A stretch of 64,000 bases of DNA from Streptomyces seoulensis (GTDB lineage Bacteria; Actinomycetota; Actinomycetes; Streptomycetales; Streptomycetaceae). The notes beneath the pieces were generated by a model. It ran no database searches, was not told the origin of the DNA, and saw only the letters and a program-made list of their open reading frames with translations. Numbering within the stretch: position 1 is the first letter of the stretch; every line of letters begins with the position of its first letter. The position numbers and the translations under genes are program-made. Of this stretch, positions 40,708-49,519 are shown piece by piece. The DNA lies in the NCBI GenBank assembly GCA_013364255.1, contig CP054936.1:1674001-1738000 (forward strand). Reading direction: 5' to 3'.

Positions 40708-41772
40708 TCAGGCCGCTCCGAGCTGCTGGGCGGCCTGGGCCGTGCCGTCGATGCGGGCGCGGATCTTGGCGAACGCCGTGCTGCGGGAGGTGGACTGGTC
40801 GTCGGCGTACGGGGCGAACCCGCTGTCGTCGCAGGTGCCGAGCTGGTCGAGAGGGAGGTGACGGGCGGCCTGGAGCACGCGGTCGCGTACTTCCTCGGCC
40901 GTCTCGACACGGGGGTCGAGCGGGTCGGTGACGCCGACGAAGACGCGGACGCCGGGCCGGAGCTGATCCGCGATCAGGCGCAGGACACGCTCCGGGTCCG
41001 GCTCGCTCGCCAGCTGGAGGTAGTAGTTGCCCACCTTGGTCTCGAACAGGGCGGGGAGGAGGTCGGCGTAGTCGATGTCGAGGCTGTGCGTGGAGTCCTG
41101 GTCGGCGCCGGCGTCGGTGTGGATGCCGATCCGGGCACGCTCGTCCTCGGTGAACCGCTCCAGCAGCCGGTTGTTGAGGGCGACGAAGTCCCGGAGCACC
41201 CCGCCACTGGGGTCCAGCTTCAGCGAGAGCCGGCCCTCGGTGAAGTCCAGCTGCACCACGTGCGCGCCCGCGTCCAGGCAGCCGCGCACCTCCGTCTCGG
41301 CCTCGGCGACGAGGTCGTCGAGGAACTGCTCGCGGGAGTACCCGGCGATCGCCTGCGGCGGGTAGAGCAGGCTCAGCGTGGACGGGGCGACCACCGCCTG
41401 CTTCACCGGCGCCTTCGTGTGCCGCTGGGCGGCCTGGAGGTACTGGACGGCGTTCGTCTTGTACCGCAAGGGGCCGGAGGTCAGCCTGGGCAGCTGGCGC
41501 TGGTGCCCGTCGGCGTAGGGGATGACCACGCCGTCACGGTCCAGGTTGTCCAGTCCCGCGATCGGATAGGTGAGGGAGGTGGGCTTGGCCTGCTCGCCGT
41601 CGGTCACCACCGGCGAACCGGCCGCCACCAGGCTGTCGACGGTCTCGGCGACCGCCCGCCGCTGGACGTCCGCGAAGGCCGAGGAGGACATCTCGCCGGA
41701 CTCGAACGCGGCCATCGCGCTGAGCAGTTCGGGGGAACGGGGAATGCTGCCAATGGGCTCGGAAGGGATCAC
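40708..41772 (-). CDS. MetE C-domain-like methyltransferase with altered zinc ligands
   Basis: A 354-residue protein matching the short cobalamin-independent methionine synthase-like family ('core MetE'), not the 750-residue MetE. Family blocks are clear: GSIPRSPELL, VTDGEQ, STHSLDIDYADLLPALFETKVGNYYLQLA and VGVTDPLDPRVETAEEVRDRVLQAARHLPLDQLGT. The zinc ligands differ from what I know of the family. The H-T-C of one ligand pair is H-T-D here (IGIHTDAGAD), and the later D-D-C-G-F is D-D-S-G-F (GTCDDSGFAPY). A new Cys three residues earlier might compensate. Whether it still moves methyl groups to homocysteine is doubtful. It stands alone. Confidence 0.8.
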   Translation of the reverse strand: MIPSEPIGSIPRSPELLSAMAAFESGEMSSSAFADVQRRAVAETVDSLVAAGSPVVTDGEQAKPTSLTYPIAGLDNLDRDGVVIPYADGHQRQLPRLTSGPLRYKTNAVQYLQAAQRHTKAPVKQAVVAPSTLSLLYPPQAIAGYSREQFLDDLVAEAETEVRGCLDAGAHVVQLDFTEGRLSLKLDPSGGVLRDFVALNNRLLERFTEDERARIGIHTDAGADQDSTHSLDIDYADLLPALFETKVGNYYLQLASEPDPERVLRLIADQLRPGVRVFVGVTDPLDPRVETAEEVRDRVLQAARHLPLDQLGTCDDSGFAPYADDQSTSRSTAFAKIRARIDGTAQAAQQLGAA

Positions 41773-41983
41773 ACCGTCACCTTAGGAGCGGAACGCCGAC
41801 AATCCGCCGTGAATGGCACTCCGGGCGCCGCGGTGTCACCTGTGCGGGTGGCGGACACTTTATGGGGGACCGGCGGTCGTCCGCCGGGGGGAGCGGGTCG
41901 AGCGTCCTGTGCCGCGCAACGCGCCCGCCCGGGTGAGCTGATGGTGACCAGGCGCGTGGCACTCCGGGACGGTCGCCTGGGCC

Positions 41984-42886
41984 TCAGCGCACCTCGTCCG
42001 CCAGGACGCGTTCCAAGGTGCGATGACCCGTCCGGCTCATGCCCGGGTTGCTTCTGACGTAGTACCAGACCAACCCCATCGCCTGAACGAAGGCCCACGC
42101 CCTGCCCCGCTCCCATTCGAGGTCGCCGCTCCCCAGGCGGTCACGGAGCACCTGTCGCGGCCCGGCATCGAGCAGGTGCCACGCACTCACCAGGTCCAGT
42201 GAAGGGTCGGCCGGACCGAAGCCGCCGACGTCGAGGAGCCCCGTGAGCCGACCGCCGGAGACGAGCAGGTTGCCAGGCATCAGGTCGCCGTGGGCCATGA
42301 CGTCCGCGGCCGTACCTCGCGGCAGGTCACGTACGGTCGCCCAGACGCGACGCAGCCGAGGGACGTCCAGGAGCTGCTCACTGTGTCCGAAGCAGGTCTC
42401 CATCCAGGCGTCGTGGGACCGCAGGTCGCCCCCTCGGCCCGTACCGGCGAAGGCGCGGCCACGGGCGTCGATCGCCCGCAGGTCGCCGATGAGACCGGCC
42501 AGGTCACGGGCGAACGCGAAGGACGCGCCCGGGTCCTCGTCGGCGGCCACGACGCCGGGCAGCCACGTCTGCACCGACCACGGGAGAGGGTAGCCCGCGC
42601 CGGGTTCCCCCAGCGCGACCGGCTCGGGCGTCGGGAAACGGGTGCGGCCCGCCAGCTCGCCGGCCGCTTCCGCCTCGGACTCCAGCCGGCGCCGCGTCGA
42701 CTCGACGTCTGCGGGCTCCAGAGGGAATCGGGCCGCGAACCGGTCGCCGATACGGAAGATGGCGTTGACCGTCCCCTGCGACGCGACGCCGCTGACGGGC
42801 AGGCCCCGCCATCGCGGGAACTGCCGCTCCACCAACCGGCGCACAGTTCGGGCTGACACCGTCAGCTGGTCGGCGTGCATCTTCAT
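41984..42886 (-). CDS. aminoglycoside phosphotransferase (APH)-family kinase
   Basis: A 300-residue kinase-fold protein with catalytic loop MAHGDLMPGNLLV (H-G-D-x-x-x-x-N) and metal-binding Asp in LTGLLDVGGFGPADPSLDL. The N-lobe has VNAIFRIGDRFAARFP in place of the usual Lys strand. Many members phosphorylate aminoglycosides, macrolides or small metabolites (homoserine, choline-like compounds). No resistance gene neighbours identify the substrate. ATG at 42886 or 42880 is possible. It is one of many such genes in streptomycetes. Confidence 0.85.
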   Translation of the reverse strand: MKMHADQLTVSARTVRRLVERQFPRWRGLPVSGVASQGTVNAIFRIGDRFAARFPLEPADVESTRRRLESEAEAAGELAGRTRFPTPEPVALGEPGAGYPLPWSVQTWLPGVVAADEDPGASFAFARDLAGLIGDLRAIDARGRAFAGTGRGGDLRSHDAWMETCFGHSEQLLDVPRLRRVWATVRDLPRGTAADVMAHGDLMPGNLLVSGGRLTGLLDVGGFGPADPSLDLVSAWHLLDAGPRQVLRDRLGSGDLEWERGRAWAFVQAMGLVWYYVRSNPGMSRTGHRTLERVLADEVR

Positions 42887-43046
42887 GGCGGAAGCATCCG
42901 TGTCACCGGCTTCCGCTTCAACCGATTTCCGTCCCCGTGCACGTCGCGCGCTCGCTCCCCGTTCGCTCCCCGCGCGCCCGGCCCGACCTCGTTCCCGCCC
43001 GGCGGCACCCCACCGAGCGTGGGCGAGACGCCCGCCGGTGTTCAGT

Positions 43047-43778
43047 TCAGGTGGCCCGGAGCGCCGCGCCGGCCTGGCCGGCCAGGGTGTGGGCGACCAG
43101 ACGTGCCTGGAGGGGCGGGGTGTGGCCGGGTGTGGGCCGCAGCAGGTACCGGCCGTGGAAGTGGCCGCCCGCGAAGACGCGTAGCTCGATGTCCTGGTCG
43201 GGCAGCCCGAGGCGTTCGACGTCCCAGGTCCCGCGGCCGACGGTGATCGAGCCGTCGCTCTCCAGGCGAGGGGCGTGGCCGAGCAGCATGCCGTACTGGA
43301 AGCGGCAGCCGCGCAGGTGGAGGAGACCGACGAGCTGGCCGCGTACGCACTCCACCACCGCGTCGGGCGAGGTCGCGGTTTCGGCCAGGCGGGCCGCGTG
43401 GTGGAGCTGGGCCAGGTAGTCGGCGTCGGTGACGGTGATGCCTTCCAGGCGCCGGGCGCGGGCCGCCGGCCGGCAGACGGCCAGGGCGACGACGAGCAGC
43501 GCCACCGCGGTGGTGAGATCGACGGGGCTGTGGATGGTCAGCCGCTGGTAGGGGGCGGTGAAGAAGAAGTCGAACCAGACGGCCGCGGACAGGGCGGCGA
43601 GGACGCCGGCCGGACGGTCGCCGAGAGCCGCCACGGCGACCACGGCCACGACCAGGATCATGGCGGCGACGGTGTGGGGCAGTGCGGTGCGGAGGGGCAG
43701 CAGCACCGCGCTGACCGCGAGCGGCACCACGAGAGCGGCGAAGCGCGCGACGCGCCTTCTGGAGAGCTGGTGAGGCAT
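43047..43778 (-). CDS. DUF4118 (KdpD-like) membrane sensor protein
   Basis: A 243-residue protein with an N-terminal DUF4118 module of 3-4 membrane helices (about 10-110; ALGDRPAGVLAALSAAVWFDFFFTAPYQRLTI is the hallmark loop, the WFDFFFT motif). A cytoplasmic GAF-like part follows (125-243; RFQYGMLLGHAPRLES). The same module forms the membrane part of the KdpD kinase, but the histidine kinase core is absent. It may be a stand-alone sensor acting with other proteins. AGGAGGTG precedes ATG 43778. It is divergent from SAV_915-lysA, with four CGTCAG repeats between. Confidence 0.85.
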   Translation of the reverse strand: MPHQLSRRRVARFAALVVPLAVSAVLLPLRTALPHTVAAMILVVAVVAVAALGDRPAGVLAALSAAVWFDFFFTAPYQRLTIHSPVDLTTAVALLVVALAVCRPAARARRLEGITVTDADYLAQLHHAARLAETATSPDAVVECVRGQLVGLLHLRGCRFQYGMLLGHAPRLESDGSITVGRGTWDVERLGLPDQDIELRVFAGGHFHGRYLLRPTPGHTPPLQARLVAHTLAGQAGAALRAT

Positions 43779-43929
43779 GGTGGGCACCTCCTGCCTACGC
43801 ATTCTGGTGTAGCAGGCTTCGGGCGGGCGGCCGGGCGCCCGGGGCGGTTGTTGACGTCTTCCTTGCGCCGGGTCGCGCGCCCGGCGGACACCGCGGCCCG
43901 ACGGCGCCGCGCCGTCCGGTCGCCGTGGG

Positions 43930-43978
43930 CGTCAGCACCGCGTCAGCGTTCGCCCCGTGCCCGTCAGCGCCGCGTCAG
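43930..43978. promoter_or_regulatory. four phased CGTCAG direct repeats
   Basis: CGTCAG occurs at 43930, 43941, 43962 and 43973 (steps of 11, 21 and 11 bp) in the 332-bp divergent gap between DUF4118 and SAV_915. Helical phasing suggests side-by-side binding of an OmpR-like or SARP-like activator. A CATAGC hexamer about 30 bp downstream could be a -10 toward SAV_915-lysA. I see nothing else in the gap. Confidence 0.55.
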
Positions 43979-44110
43979 GAGCCCCCGGTGGCCGGGCCGG
44001 GCGGGCATAGCGTCATCGGCGAGCCCCGATCCGCCTCCCCGCGTTCGGGGCCGCCAAGCCCCTCGACCCGCCGCGGACCGCTCGGGTCCCGGCTCCTGCG
44101 GAGGTATCCC

Positions 44111-44446
44111 ATGGCAGACATCCTGTGCGGCGAGGACCCGGAACCCTCTGAACGGTTCCCGGCCGGACCCCTGTTCGTCCCCGTCCGGCCGGGACCCTCG
44201 GGGTGCGTCGCACGCGTCTTCCGCACACCTCTCGGCGACCGTACGGCCGTCGGCTTCACCTCCGAGACCCGTCTGATCGCGACGCTCGGCCCCGAGCAGG
44301 CGTGGATCAGGCTCGCCGCGTCCGCGCTGCACGCGCTGACCGAACCGCTCGGCATCGCCACCGTCACGGTCGACCCCCAGTTCACGGCCCGCCCCGCCCG
44401 GCCGGTGCACCCCGTCGTTCCCGCGCCCGCCCTGCGCGTCGGCTGA
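44111..44446 (+). CDS. SAV_915 family protein
   Basis: A 111-residue protein, mainly one alpha/beta domain (FVPVRPGPSGCVARVFRTPLGDRTAVGFTSETRLIATLG) resembling the SseB-like SAV_915 family of actinomycetes, whose role is not known. ATG at 44111 has GGAGG. It ends 13 bp before lysA, so the two are cotranscribed; the reason for the pairing is unclear. Confidence 0.7.
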   Translation: MADILCGEDPEPSERFPAGPLFVPVRPGPSGCVARVFRTPLGDRTAVGFTSETRLIATLGPEQAWIRLAASALHALTEPLGIATVTVDPQFTARPARPVHPVVPAPALRVG

Positions 44447-44459
44447 GAGGGAGACCGCC

Positions 44460-45797
44460 ATGACCACCGTTCCCGACAGCGCCGTCACCACCGTCGACGC
44501 CGACCTCCTCCCCCTCTGGCCCGCGTCCGCCACCGAACCCCGCCCGGGCGCCCTGGCGGTGGGCGGCGTACCGCTCGCCGAGATCGCCGACCGCTTCGCG
44601 ACCCCCGTCTACGTCCTCGACGAAGCCGAGGTACGTGACCGCTGCCGCACCTACCGGGACGCCTTCCCCGACGCCGAGATCCTGTACGCGGCCAAGGCGT
44701 TCCTGTGCCGCGCGATGATCCACTGGATGAACGAGGAGGGCCTCGGTCTCGACGTCTGCTCGGCCGGCGAGATGGAACTCGCGGTCACCACGGGCTTCCC
44801 CGCCGAGCGGATCGTGCTGCACGGCAACGCCAAGTCTCCGCGCGACCTGGAGTCGGCGCTGCGCCTGGGCGTGGGCCGCATCGTCATCGACAGCCCGTCG
44901 GAGATCGCCCGGCTGGCCGCCGCCGTCGGCCCGCGCGGCCACCAGAAGGTCATGGTCCGGGTGGTCCCCGGGATCAGCGCCGGCGGCCACGAGAAGATCC
45001 GCACCGGCACCGAGGACCAGAAGTTCGGAATCAGCGTCCGCGACGGATACGCCCAGCACGCCATCGCCCGGATACTGGACCAGCCGCAACTCGAACTCAC
45101 CGGCCTGCACTGCCACCTGGGCTCGCAGATCACCGGCGTCAAGCCCTATCTGACCGCCGTCCGACGCGTCGTGGGGCTCATGGCCTGCCTCCACGCCCAG
45201 CACGGCCTCGTGCTGCCCGAACTCGACCTCGGCGGCGGCCACGGCATCGCCTACCGCCCGGGCGACAAGGCCCTGGACCTGACCACCCTGGCCCGCAAGG
45301 TACGCGCCGGGCTGACCGAGGCGTGCGCGGCGGCGGGGCTGCCCGTGCCCCGCCTGATCATCGAACCCGGACGGGCCATCGCCGGACCGGCGGGCATCGC
45401 CCTGTACCGGGTGCTCGCCGTCAAGCGCACCGGCGCCCGTACGTACGTCGCGGTCGATGGCGGCATGAGCGACAACCCGCGCCCCGCCCTGTACGGGGTG
45501 CGCTACGCGCCCCGTCTCATCGGCCGTCGCACCACCGCCCAGCCGGCCCTTGCCACCGTGGTCGGCCGGCACTGCGAGGCCGGCGACGTGCTCGCCGCCG
45601 ACGTCGAACTCCCCGCGGACGTACGCCCCGGAGACCTGCTCGCCGTCCCCGTCGCCGGCGCCTACCACCTCTCCATGGCCTCCGGGTACAACCTGGTCGG
45701 CCGCCCGCCGGTGGTCGCCGTCCGCGACGGCCGCGCCCGGCTCCTCGTGCGCCGGGAGTCCCTGGACGACATCCGCAGCCGTGACGTGGGCCTCTAG
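44460..45797 (+). CDS. lysA: diaminopimelate decarboxylase-like PLP enzyme
   Basis: A 445-residue fold-type III PLP enzyme. The PLP lysine is in ILYAAKAFLCRAM, the phosphate-binding region in LHCHLGSQITG and LDLGGGHGI, and the substrate Arg in IIEPGRAIAGPAG. The C-terminal active-site residues are HCEAGDV (Cys) and AVPVAGAYHLSMASGYN (Tyr). It should decarboxylate meso-diaminopimelate to lysine. The context (SAV_915, no argS or hom/thr genes) suggests this is an additional copy, perhaps for a product pathway, or a related D-amino-acid or carboxynorspermidine-type decarboxylase. GAGAGGGAG precedes the ATG. Confidence 0.85.
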   Translation: MTTVPDSAVTTVDADLLPLWPASATEPRPGALAVGGVPLAEIADRFATPVYVLDEAEVRDRCRTYRDAFPDAEILYAAKAFLCRAMIHWMNEEGLGLDVCSAGEMELAVTTGFPAERIVLHGNAKSPRDLESALRLGVGRIVIDSPSEIARLAAAVGPRGHQKVMVRVVPGISAGGHEKIRTGTEDQKFGISVRDGYAQHAIARILDQPQLELTGLHCHLGSQITGVKPYLTAVRRVVGLMACLHAQHGLVLPELDLGGGHGIAYRPGDKALDLTTLARKVRAGLTEACAAAGLPVPRLIIEPGRAIAGPAGIALYRVLAVKRTGARTYVAVDGGMSDNPRPALYGVRYAPRLIGRRTTAQPALATVVGRHCEAGDVLAADVELPADVRPGDLLAVPVAGAYHLSMASGYNLVGRPPVVAVRDGRARLLVRRESLDDIRSRDVGL

Positions 45798-46032
45798 CAG
45801 TGGCTCGCCACGTCGATCTCGCCCGTTGGACGGACGCCTCCTCCGGCGGCGCGGCTCCCGCCGCCGAGGCGGCGGAGGCCGGGCTTCCTCCTGGCGTGTT
45901 GTCGTCGCCGCCGCGGAGGAGGTGTTGACCGGGGGACCCGGGGACGGTTTGCTCTGCTGCGCGCGGCCGCCGCCGGTACCGTACGGCGGGCCGCGGCCGT
46001 ATGCGTCAGGGGAGACGAAGGGGAGGACGGCC

Positions 46033-47475
46033 ATGGCCGCACGAGCGGTGCGCGAGGCGGGCGGGGACACGGGCGGGAGCCGGCCGGTCACCCGGCGGCT
46101 GATGCTCGGCGGCGGGGTGCTGGCCGCCGCCGTTCTGCTGGGTGCGGGCATGATCGTGCCTGCGGCGGCGGAGCCGGGGCCGGCGACGGTGCCGGGGTTC
46201 ACCCAGCGGGTGAGCCACGGGCCGGGCGGCGCCCAGCCGGACGCCCCGTCGCGCGGCGGCGGCGTGAGCGACGACGGGCGGTACGTGCTGTTCTCCTCGG
46301 CGGCGTCCGGCCTCGTACCGGGCGACACCAACGGCGTCGAGGACGCGTTCGTCCGGGACACGTGGACCGGACGCGTTCAGCGGGTCTGCGTGGGCGACCA
46401 CGGCAAGCAGCTCACCACCCCGTGTCCCGGGGCCTCGCTCAGCGGCGACGGCCGCTACGTGGCCTTCGGTTCGGACGAACCCGGGCTGGTGGACGACGAC
46501 ACGGACGACCGCAGCGACGTGTTCGTCTTCGACCGGGTCACGGGACGCACCGTACGGGCGACCCCGGGTGCCGAGGGAGGCGGATTCGACCCCGCCATCA
46601 GCCGGGACGGGCGCTACATAGCCTTCTCCTCCGTCCGCAAGGTGGACCTCCCCGGCGGCGAGCGGGGCCGCCAGAACGTCTACGTCCTCGACCGGAGCAC
46701 CGGCGTCACCCGGCTGGCCAGCATCACCCGCGACGGCGCCGTCCCCGACCAGCCCTCCCGGTCGGCCACCATCAGCGCCGACGGGCAGCGCGTCGCCTTC
46801 ATCTCCCGGACCTTCGGCCTGGCGGACGACCCCGGCGACCCGGACGACCCCGGCGACGCGACGGAGGACCCCGGGGAAGGCGCGGGCGCCTCGATCCTCA
46901 AGCCGACCCTCTACCCGATGTACGTGTACGACCTGCGCACCGGCCGCGTCCAGCGGGGGAGCGAGGGTCCGGACCGGCTGCTGGGATCGCCCTCGGGCCG
47001 GATCACCCCGGACGGACGGCACGTCGCCTTCATCGGCTGGGAGGTCGACACGCGGCCCGGGGCGCCCTCCGGCGGTCTGCTCCCGCACCGCTACGTCGCC
47101 TACGTCCACGACCTGGAGACCGGGAAGACCGTCCAGATGAGCCGGACCACCACCGGCGAGGACGGCAACGGCGACGACACGGAGATCCTCACGAGCGGTG
47201 ACGGCCACTGGGCCTACTTCGCTTCCACGTCGGACGGTCTGGTCCCCGGCGACACCGACGCGAAGCGCGACGTCTTCCGCCGTGATCTGCGCACCGGGCA
47301 CACCGAGACACTGGTCGACCTCGGGCCGAACCCGTCGGAGGAGGCCGACACCGTCACCGGGGCCGACGCCCTCGGCACGTCGGTGGTCGTCACGGGACCG
47401 GACGGCATCCTCGGACACCCCGGGGACACCAACGGGTACTCCGACGTGTTCGTGCGCCGCGTGCTCCCCTGGTGA
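46033..47475 (+). CDS. secreted TolB-like beta-propeller protein
   Basis: A 480-residue exported protein. The signal has a twin arginine (TRRLMLGGGVLAAAVLLGAG, cut near AAAEP), so Tat export is possible. The body is a run of WD40/PD40 blades of the pattern S-x-D-G-R-Y-V-x-F-x-S (for example VSDDGRYVLFSSAASGLV, SLSGDGRYVAFGSDEPGLV, ISRDGRYIAFSSVRKV, ITPDGRHVAFIG), each with 'x-x-D-x-F-V-R-D' edges; I count six or seven. Such propellers bind carbohydrates, proteins or metals outside the cell. There is no catalytic domain. AGGGGAGGA precedes the ATG. Confidence 0.8.
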   Translation: MAARAVREAGGDTGGSRPVTRRLMLGGGVLAAAVLLGAGMIVPAAAEPGPATVPGFTQRVSHGPGGAQPDAPSRGGGVSDDGRYVLFSSAASGLVPGDTNGVEDAFVRDTWTGRVQRVCVGDHGKQLTTPCPGASLSGDGRYVAFGSDEPGLVDDDTDDRSDVFVFDRVTGRTVRATPGAEGGGFDPAISRDGRYIAFSSVRKVDLPGGERGRQNVYVLDRSTGVTRLASITRDGAVPDQPSRSATISADGQRVAFISRTFGLADDPGDPDDPGDATEDPGEGAGASILKPTLYPMYVYDLRTGRVQRGSEGPDRLLGSPSGRITPDGRHVAFIGWEVDTRPGAPSGGLLPHRYVAYVHDLETGKTVQMSRTTTGEDGNGDDTEILTSGDGHWAYFASTSDGLVPGDTDAKRDVFRRDLRTGHTETLVDLGPNPSEEADTVTGADALGTSVVVTGPDGILGHPGDTNGYSDVFVRRVLPW

Positions 47476-47487
47476 CCCGACGCGGTG

Positions 47488-48141
47488 TCAGGGCCGGCCG
47501 AGCTGCGCGGCGGCCTCCTCCAGATCGGCGACGGTCCCCGACATGACCGTCCGCACGTGCGCGGTGAGGTGCTCCAGGGGCCAGTCCCACCACGCCACGG
47601 CCAGGAGCCGGCCGACGTCCGCGGCGTCGTAGCGGGTGCGGAGGAGACGGGCGGGGTTGCCGCCGACGATGCCGTAGTCGGGGACGTCGGCGGTGACCAC
47701 CGCCCCGGCGGCGACGATCGCGCCGTGACCGATGCGCACACCGGGCATGACCGTGGCGCCGTGGCCGAACCACACGTCGTTGCCGACGACCGTGTCGCCC
47801 CGGCCGGGCAGGCCGGTGATCAGGTCGAAGTGCCGTGCCCAGGAACCCCCCATGGTGGGGAACGGGAAGGTGGACGGGCCGTCCATGCGGTGGTTGGCGC
47901 CGTTCATGATGAAGCGGGTGCCCGTCCCCAGCGCGCAGTACTTGCCGATGACAAGCCGCTCGGGACCGTAGTGGTACAGGACGTTGCGCGTCTCGAACGC
48001 GGTCGGATCGTCCGGATCGTCGTAGTAGGAGAAGTCACCGACTTCGATCAGCGGCGACGTGACCAGCGGCTTGAGCAGAACGACGCGCGGGTGCTCGGGC
48101 ATCGGGTGGAGCACGGTGGGGTCAGCGGGAACGGGCGGCAC
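47488..48141 (-). CDS. CatB/Vat-type O-acetyltransferase (hexapeptide repeat)
   Basis: A 217-residue left-handed beta-helix acyltransferase of the xenobiotic acetyltransferase group. The catalytic His region [12 protein letters not shown] is conserved, as are the hexapeptide turns [31 protein letters not shown] and the C-terminal [13 protein letters not shown]. Members inactivate streptogramin A or chloramphenicol using acetyl-CoA; many genomic copies have unknown substrates. GTG at 48141 is used; ATG at 48102 is possible. The divergent TetR gene and palindrome suggest drug-inducible control. Confidence 0.88.
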   Translation of the reverse strand: MPPVPADPTVLHPMPEHPRVVLLKPLVTSPLIEVGDFSYYDDPDDPTAFETRNVLYHYGPERLVIGKYCALGTGTRFIMNGANHRMDGPSTFPFPTMGGSWARHFDLITGLPGRGDTVVGNDVWFGHGATVMPGVRIGHGAIVAAGAVVTADVPDYGIVGGNPARLLRTRYDAADVGRLLAVAWWDWPLEHLTAHVRTVMSGTVADLEEAAAQLGRP

Positions 48142-48172
48142 GGTGCGCTCGGGTCCTCTCCGGTCGAACTGT

Positions 48173-48188
48173 CGCGACGCGTGTCGCG
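48173..48188. promoter_or_regulatory. TetR operator between acetyltransferase and regulator
   Basis: CGCGAC-GCGT-GTCGCG lies in the 100-bp divergent gap, 32 bp from the acetyltransferase start and 53 bp from the TetR start. TGTCGCG also appears there as a 12-bp-spaced direct repeat. Confidence 0.55.
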
Positions 48189-48241
48189 TTAAGATGCTGG
48201 CACGGCCCTGCCGCCTCGATCAACCGGATTACGGATCACCG

Positions 48242-48862
48242 ATGACAGACACGCCCGACGCGACGCCGGACCGCCGTCCCGGCGGCCGCACCGCCCGCGT
48301 CCGCGCCCAGGTGCTCGACGCGGTGCGCGCCGAACTCGCGGAACACGGTCACGAGGGACTCACGATGGAGGGCGTCGCCACGCGGGCCGGCGTGCACCGC
48401 GCCACCGTCTACCGGCGTTGGCGCGACGTCGGCGGTCTGCTCGTCGACGTCATCGACGCCGCCGGCGAGATCGACTGGCAGCCGCCGGACACCGGCTCGT
48501 TGCGCGGCGATCTGACCGCCCTCAACCAGGAGATCCAGCAATCCCTGGTCGAACGGCCGTCGTTCGCCGTCGCCCTGATGGCCGCCTCGTTCCACTCCGC
48601 ACCGGCCGCGCGCGCCCAGACGCGGCTGTGGACGGACCGGTACGCGCAGTGCGAGATCCTCGTGGAGCGCGCCGTCGAGCGCGGCGAACTCCCCGCACAG
48701 CACCCCACGGACGCGCGGAGCCTGCTGATCGCCGCCACGGCGCCGCTCTACCACGAGCTGGTGCTCCTGCGTGCCGAACGCGATCCGCGTCTGCCGGAAC
48801 GGGCCGCGCGGGCGGCGGTCCTGGCCGCCGCCGCGGGGGCCTTCTCCGACGCCGGATCGTGA
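48242..48862 (+). CDS. TetR-family transcriptional regulator
   Basis: A 206-residue regulator with the TetR helix-turn-helix (VLDAVRAELAEHGHEGLTMEGVATRAGVHRATVYRRW) and a helical ligand domain of the AcrR C-terminal class (VERPSFAVALMAASFHSAPAARAQTRLW). ATG at 48242. It is divergent from the CatB-like acetyltransferase with a palindrome between them, so repression of that gene and of itself is the likely role. The inducer could be the antibiotic that the enzyme modifies. Confidence 0.9.
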   Translation: MTDTPDATPDRRPGGRTARVRAQVLDAVRAELAEHGHEGLTMEGVATRAGVHRATVYRRWRDVGGLLVDVIDAAGEIDWQPPDTGSLRGDLTALNQEIQQSLVERPSFAVALMAASFHSAPAARAQTRLWTDRYAQCEILVERAVERGELPAQHPTDARSLLIAATAPLYHELVLLRAERDPRLPERAARAAVLAAAAGAFSDAGS

Positions 48863-48887
48863 CGGCGCGGGAGGTGTCCGCGCGGAC

Positions 48888-49436
48888 TCAGGACAGCCGG
48901 TAGGCGCCGGACTCCAGACCGTCGGCCACCGCCTGTGCGGTCTGCGCCGGGGTGAGGGCGCCGGAGTCGAGGACCCGGTGCTCGTGGTCGCCGAGGGCGG
49001 CGAACTCCTCGTACATCTGGAGGATCGGCCCGGGCTCGGTGAGCGCGCCGGGTCCGCGGCCGGTGGCGCGTGCGAGCACGGTCGCACGCGGCGGGCGGAG
49101 CACCACATAGTGCAGGGGTACCCCGGCGTCGGCGGCGGCGTCGCGGAACGGGTCCAGGAACCACGGCCCGACGACCCCGTCGAACACCACGTGGTAGCCG
49201 CCGACGGCGTACCCGGCGGCCGCGGCGGCCTGGACGGCGACGACGGTCTCGTTCTGCCGCCGCGCCTCGGGCAGGTACGGAGGGATCGCACCCTGGGCGA
49301 TGACGGCGAAGAAGTCGTCGCCGTGCAGGCGCACACTCGGGGTGAACCGGTCGGCCAGCAGCCGGGCGACGGTGCTCTTGCCCGCGCCGCACGGCCCGGT
49401 CAGCACGGTGACCGTTCCGAGGTTCCCGTCCGTCAT
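48888..49436 (-). CDS. P-loop small-molecule kinase-like protein
   Basis: A 182-residue AAA/P-loop protein with Walker A (LTGPCGAGKSTVARLLA), a following strand RLHGDDFFAVI (probable substrate-Asp strand) and a lid segment (RATGRGPGALTEPG). It resembles the gluconate kinase / chloramphenicol 3-O-phosphotransferase / zeta-like group, which phosphorylates small substrates. No specific substrate can be named. ATG at 49436 has GGAG upstream. It is convergent with the TetR gene. Confidence 0.75.
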   Translation of the reverse strand: MTDGNLGTVTVLTGPCGAGKSTVARLLADRFTPSVRLHGDDFFAVIAQGAIPPYLPEARRQNETVVAVQAAAAAGYAVGGYHVVFDGVVGPWFLDPFRDAAADAGVPLHYVVLRPPRATVLARATGRGPGALTEPGPILQMYEEFAALGDHEHRVLDSGALTPAQTAQAVADGLESGAYRLS

Positions 49437-49519
49437 CGCTCCTCCGCGGCGGTCGGCGGCCGCGGGGCCGCCGCACGTATGCCGGTCAGGCTACCGCCCG
49501 CCTGGTGCGCACCGCGTGC

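Noticed and set aside
45844..45866. CGGCGGCG/CGCCGCCG hairpin after lysA as a terminator
   Set aside because: An 8-bp GC-only stem is common by chance in this sequence and lies 47 bp past the stop; not strong enough to list.
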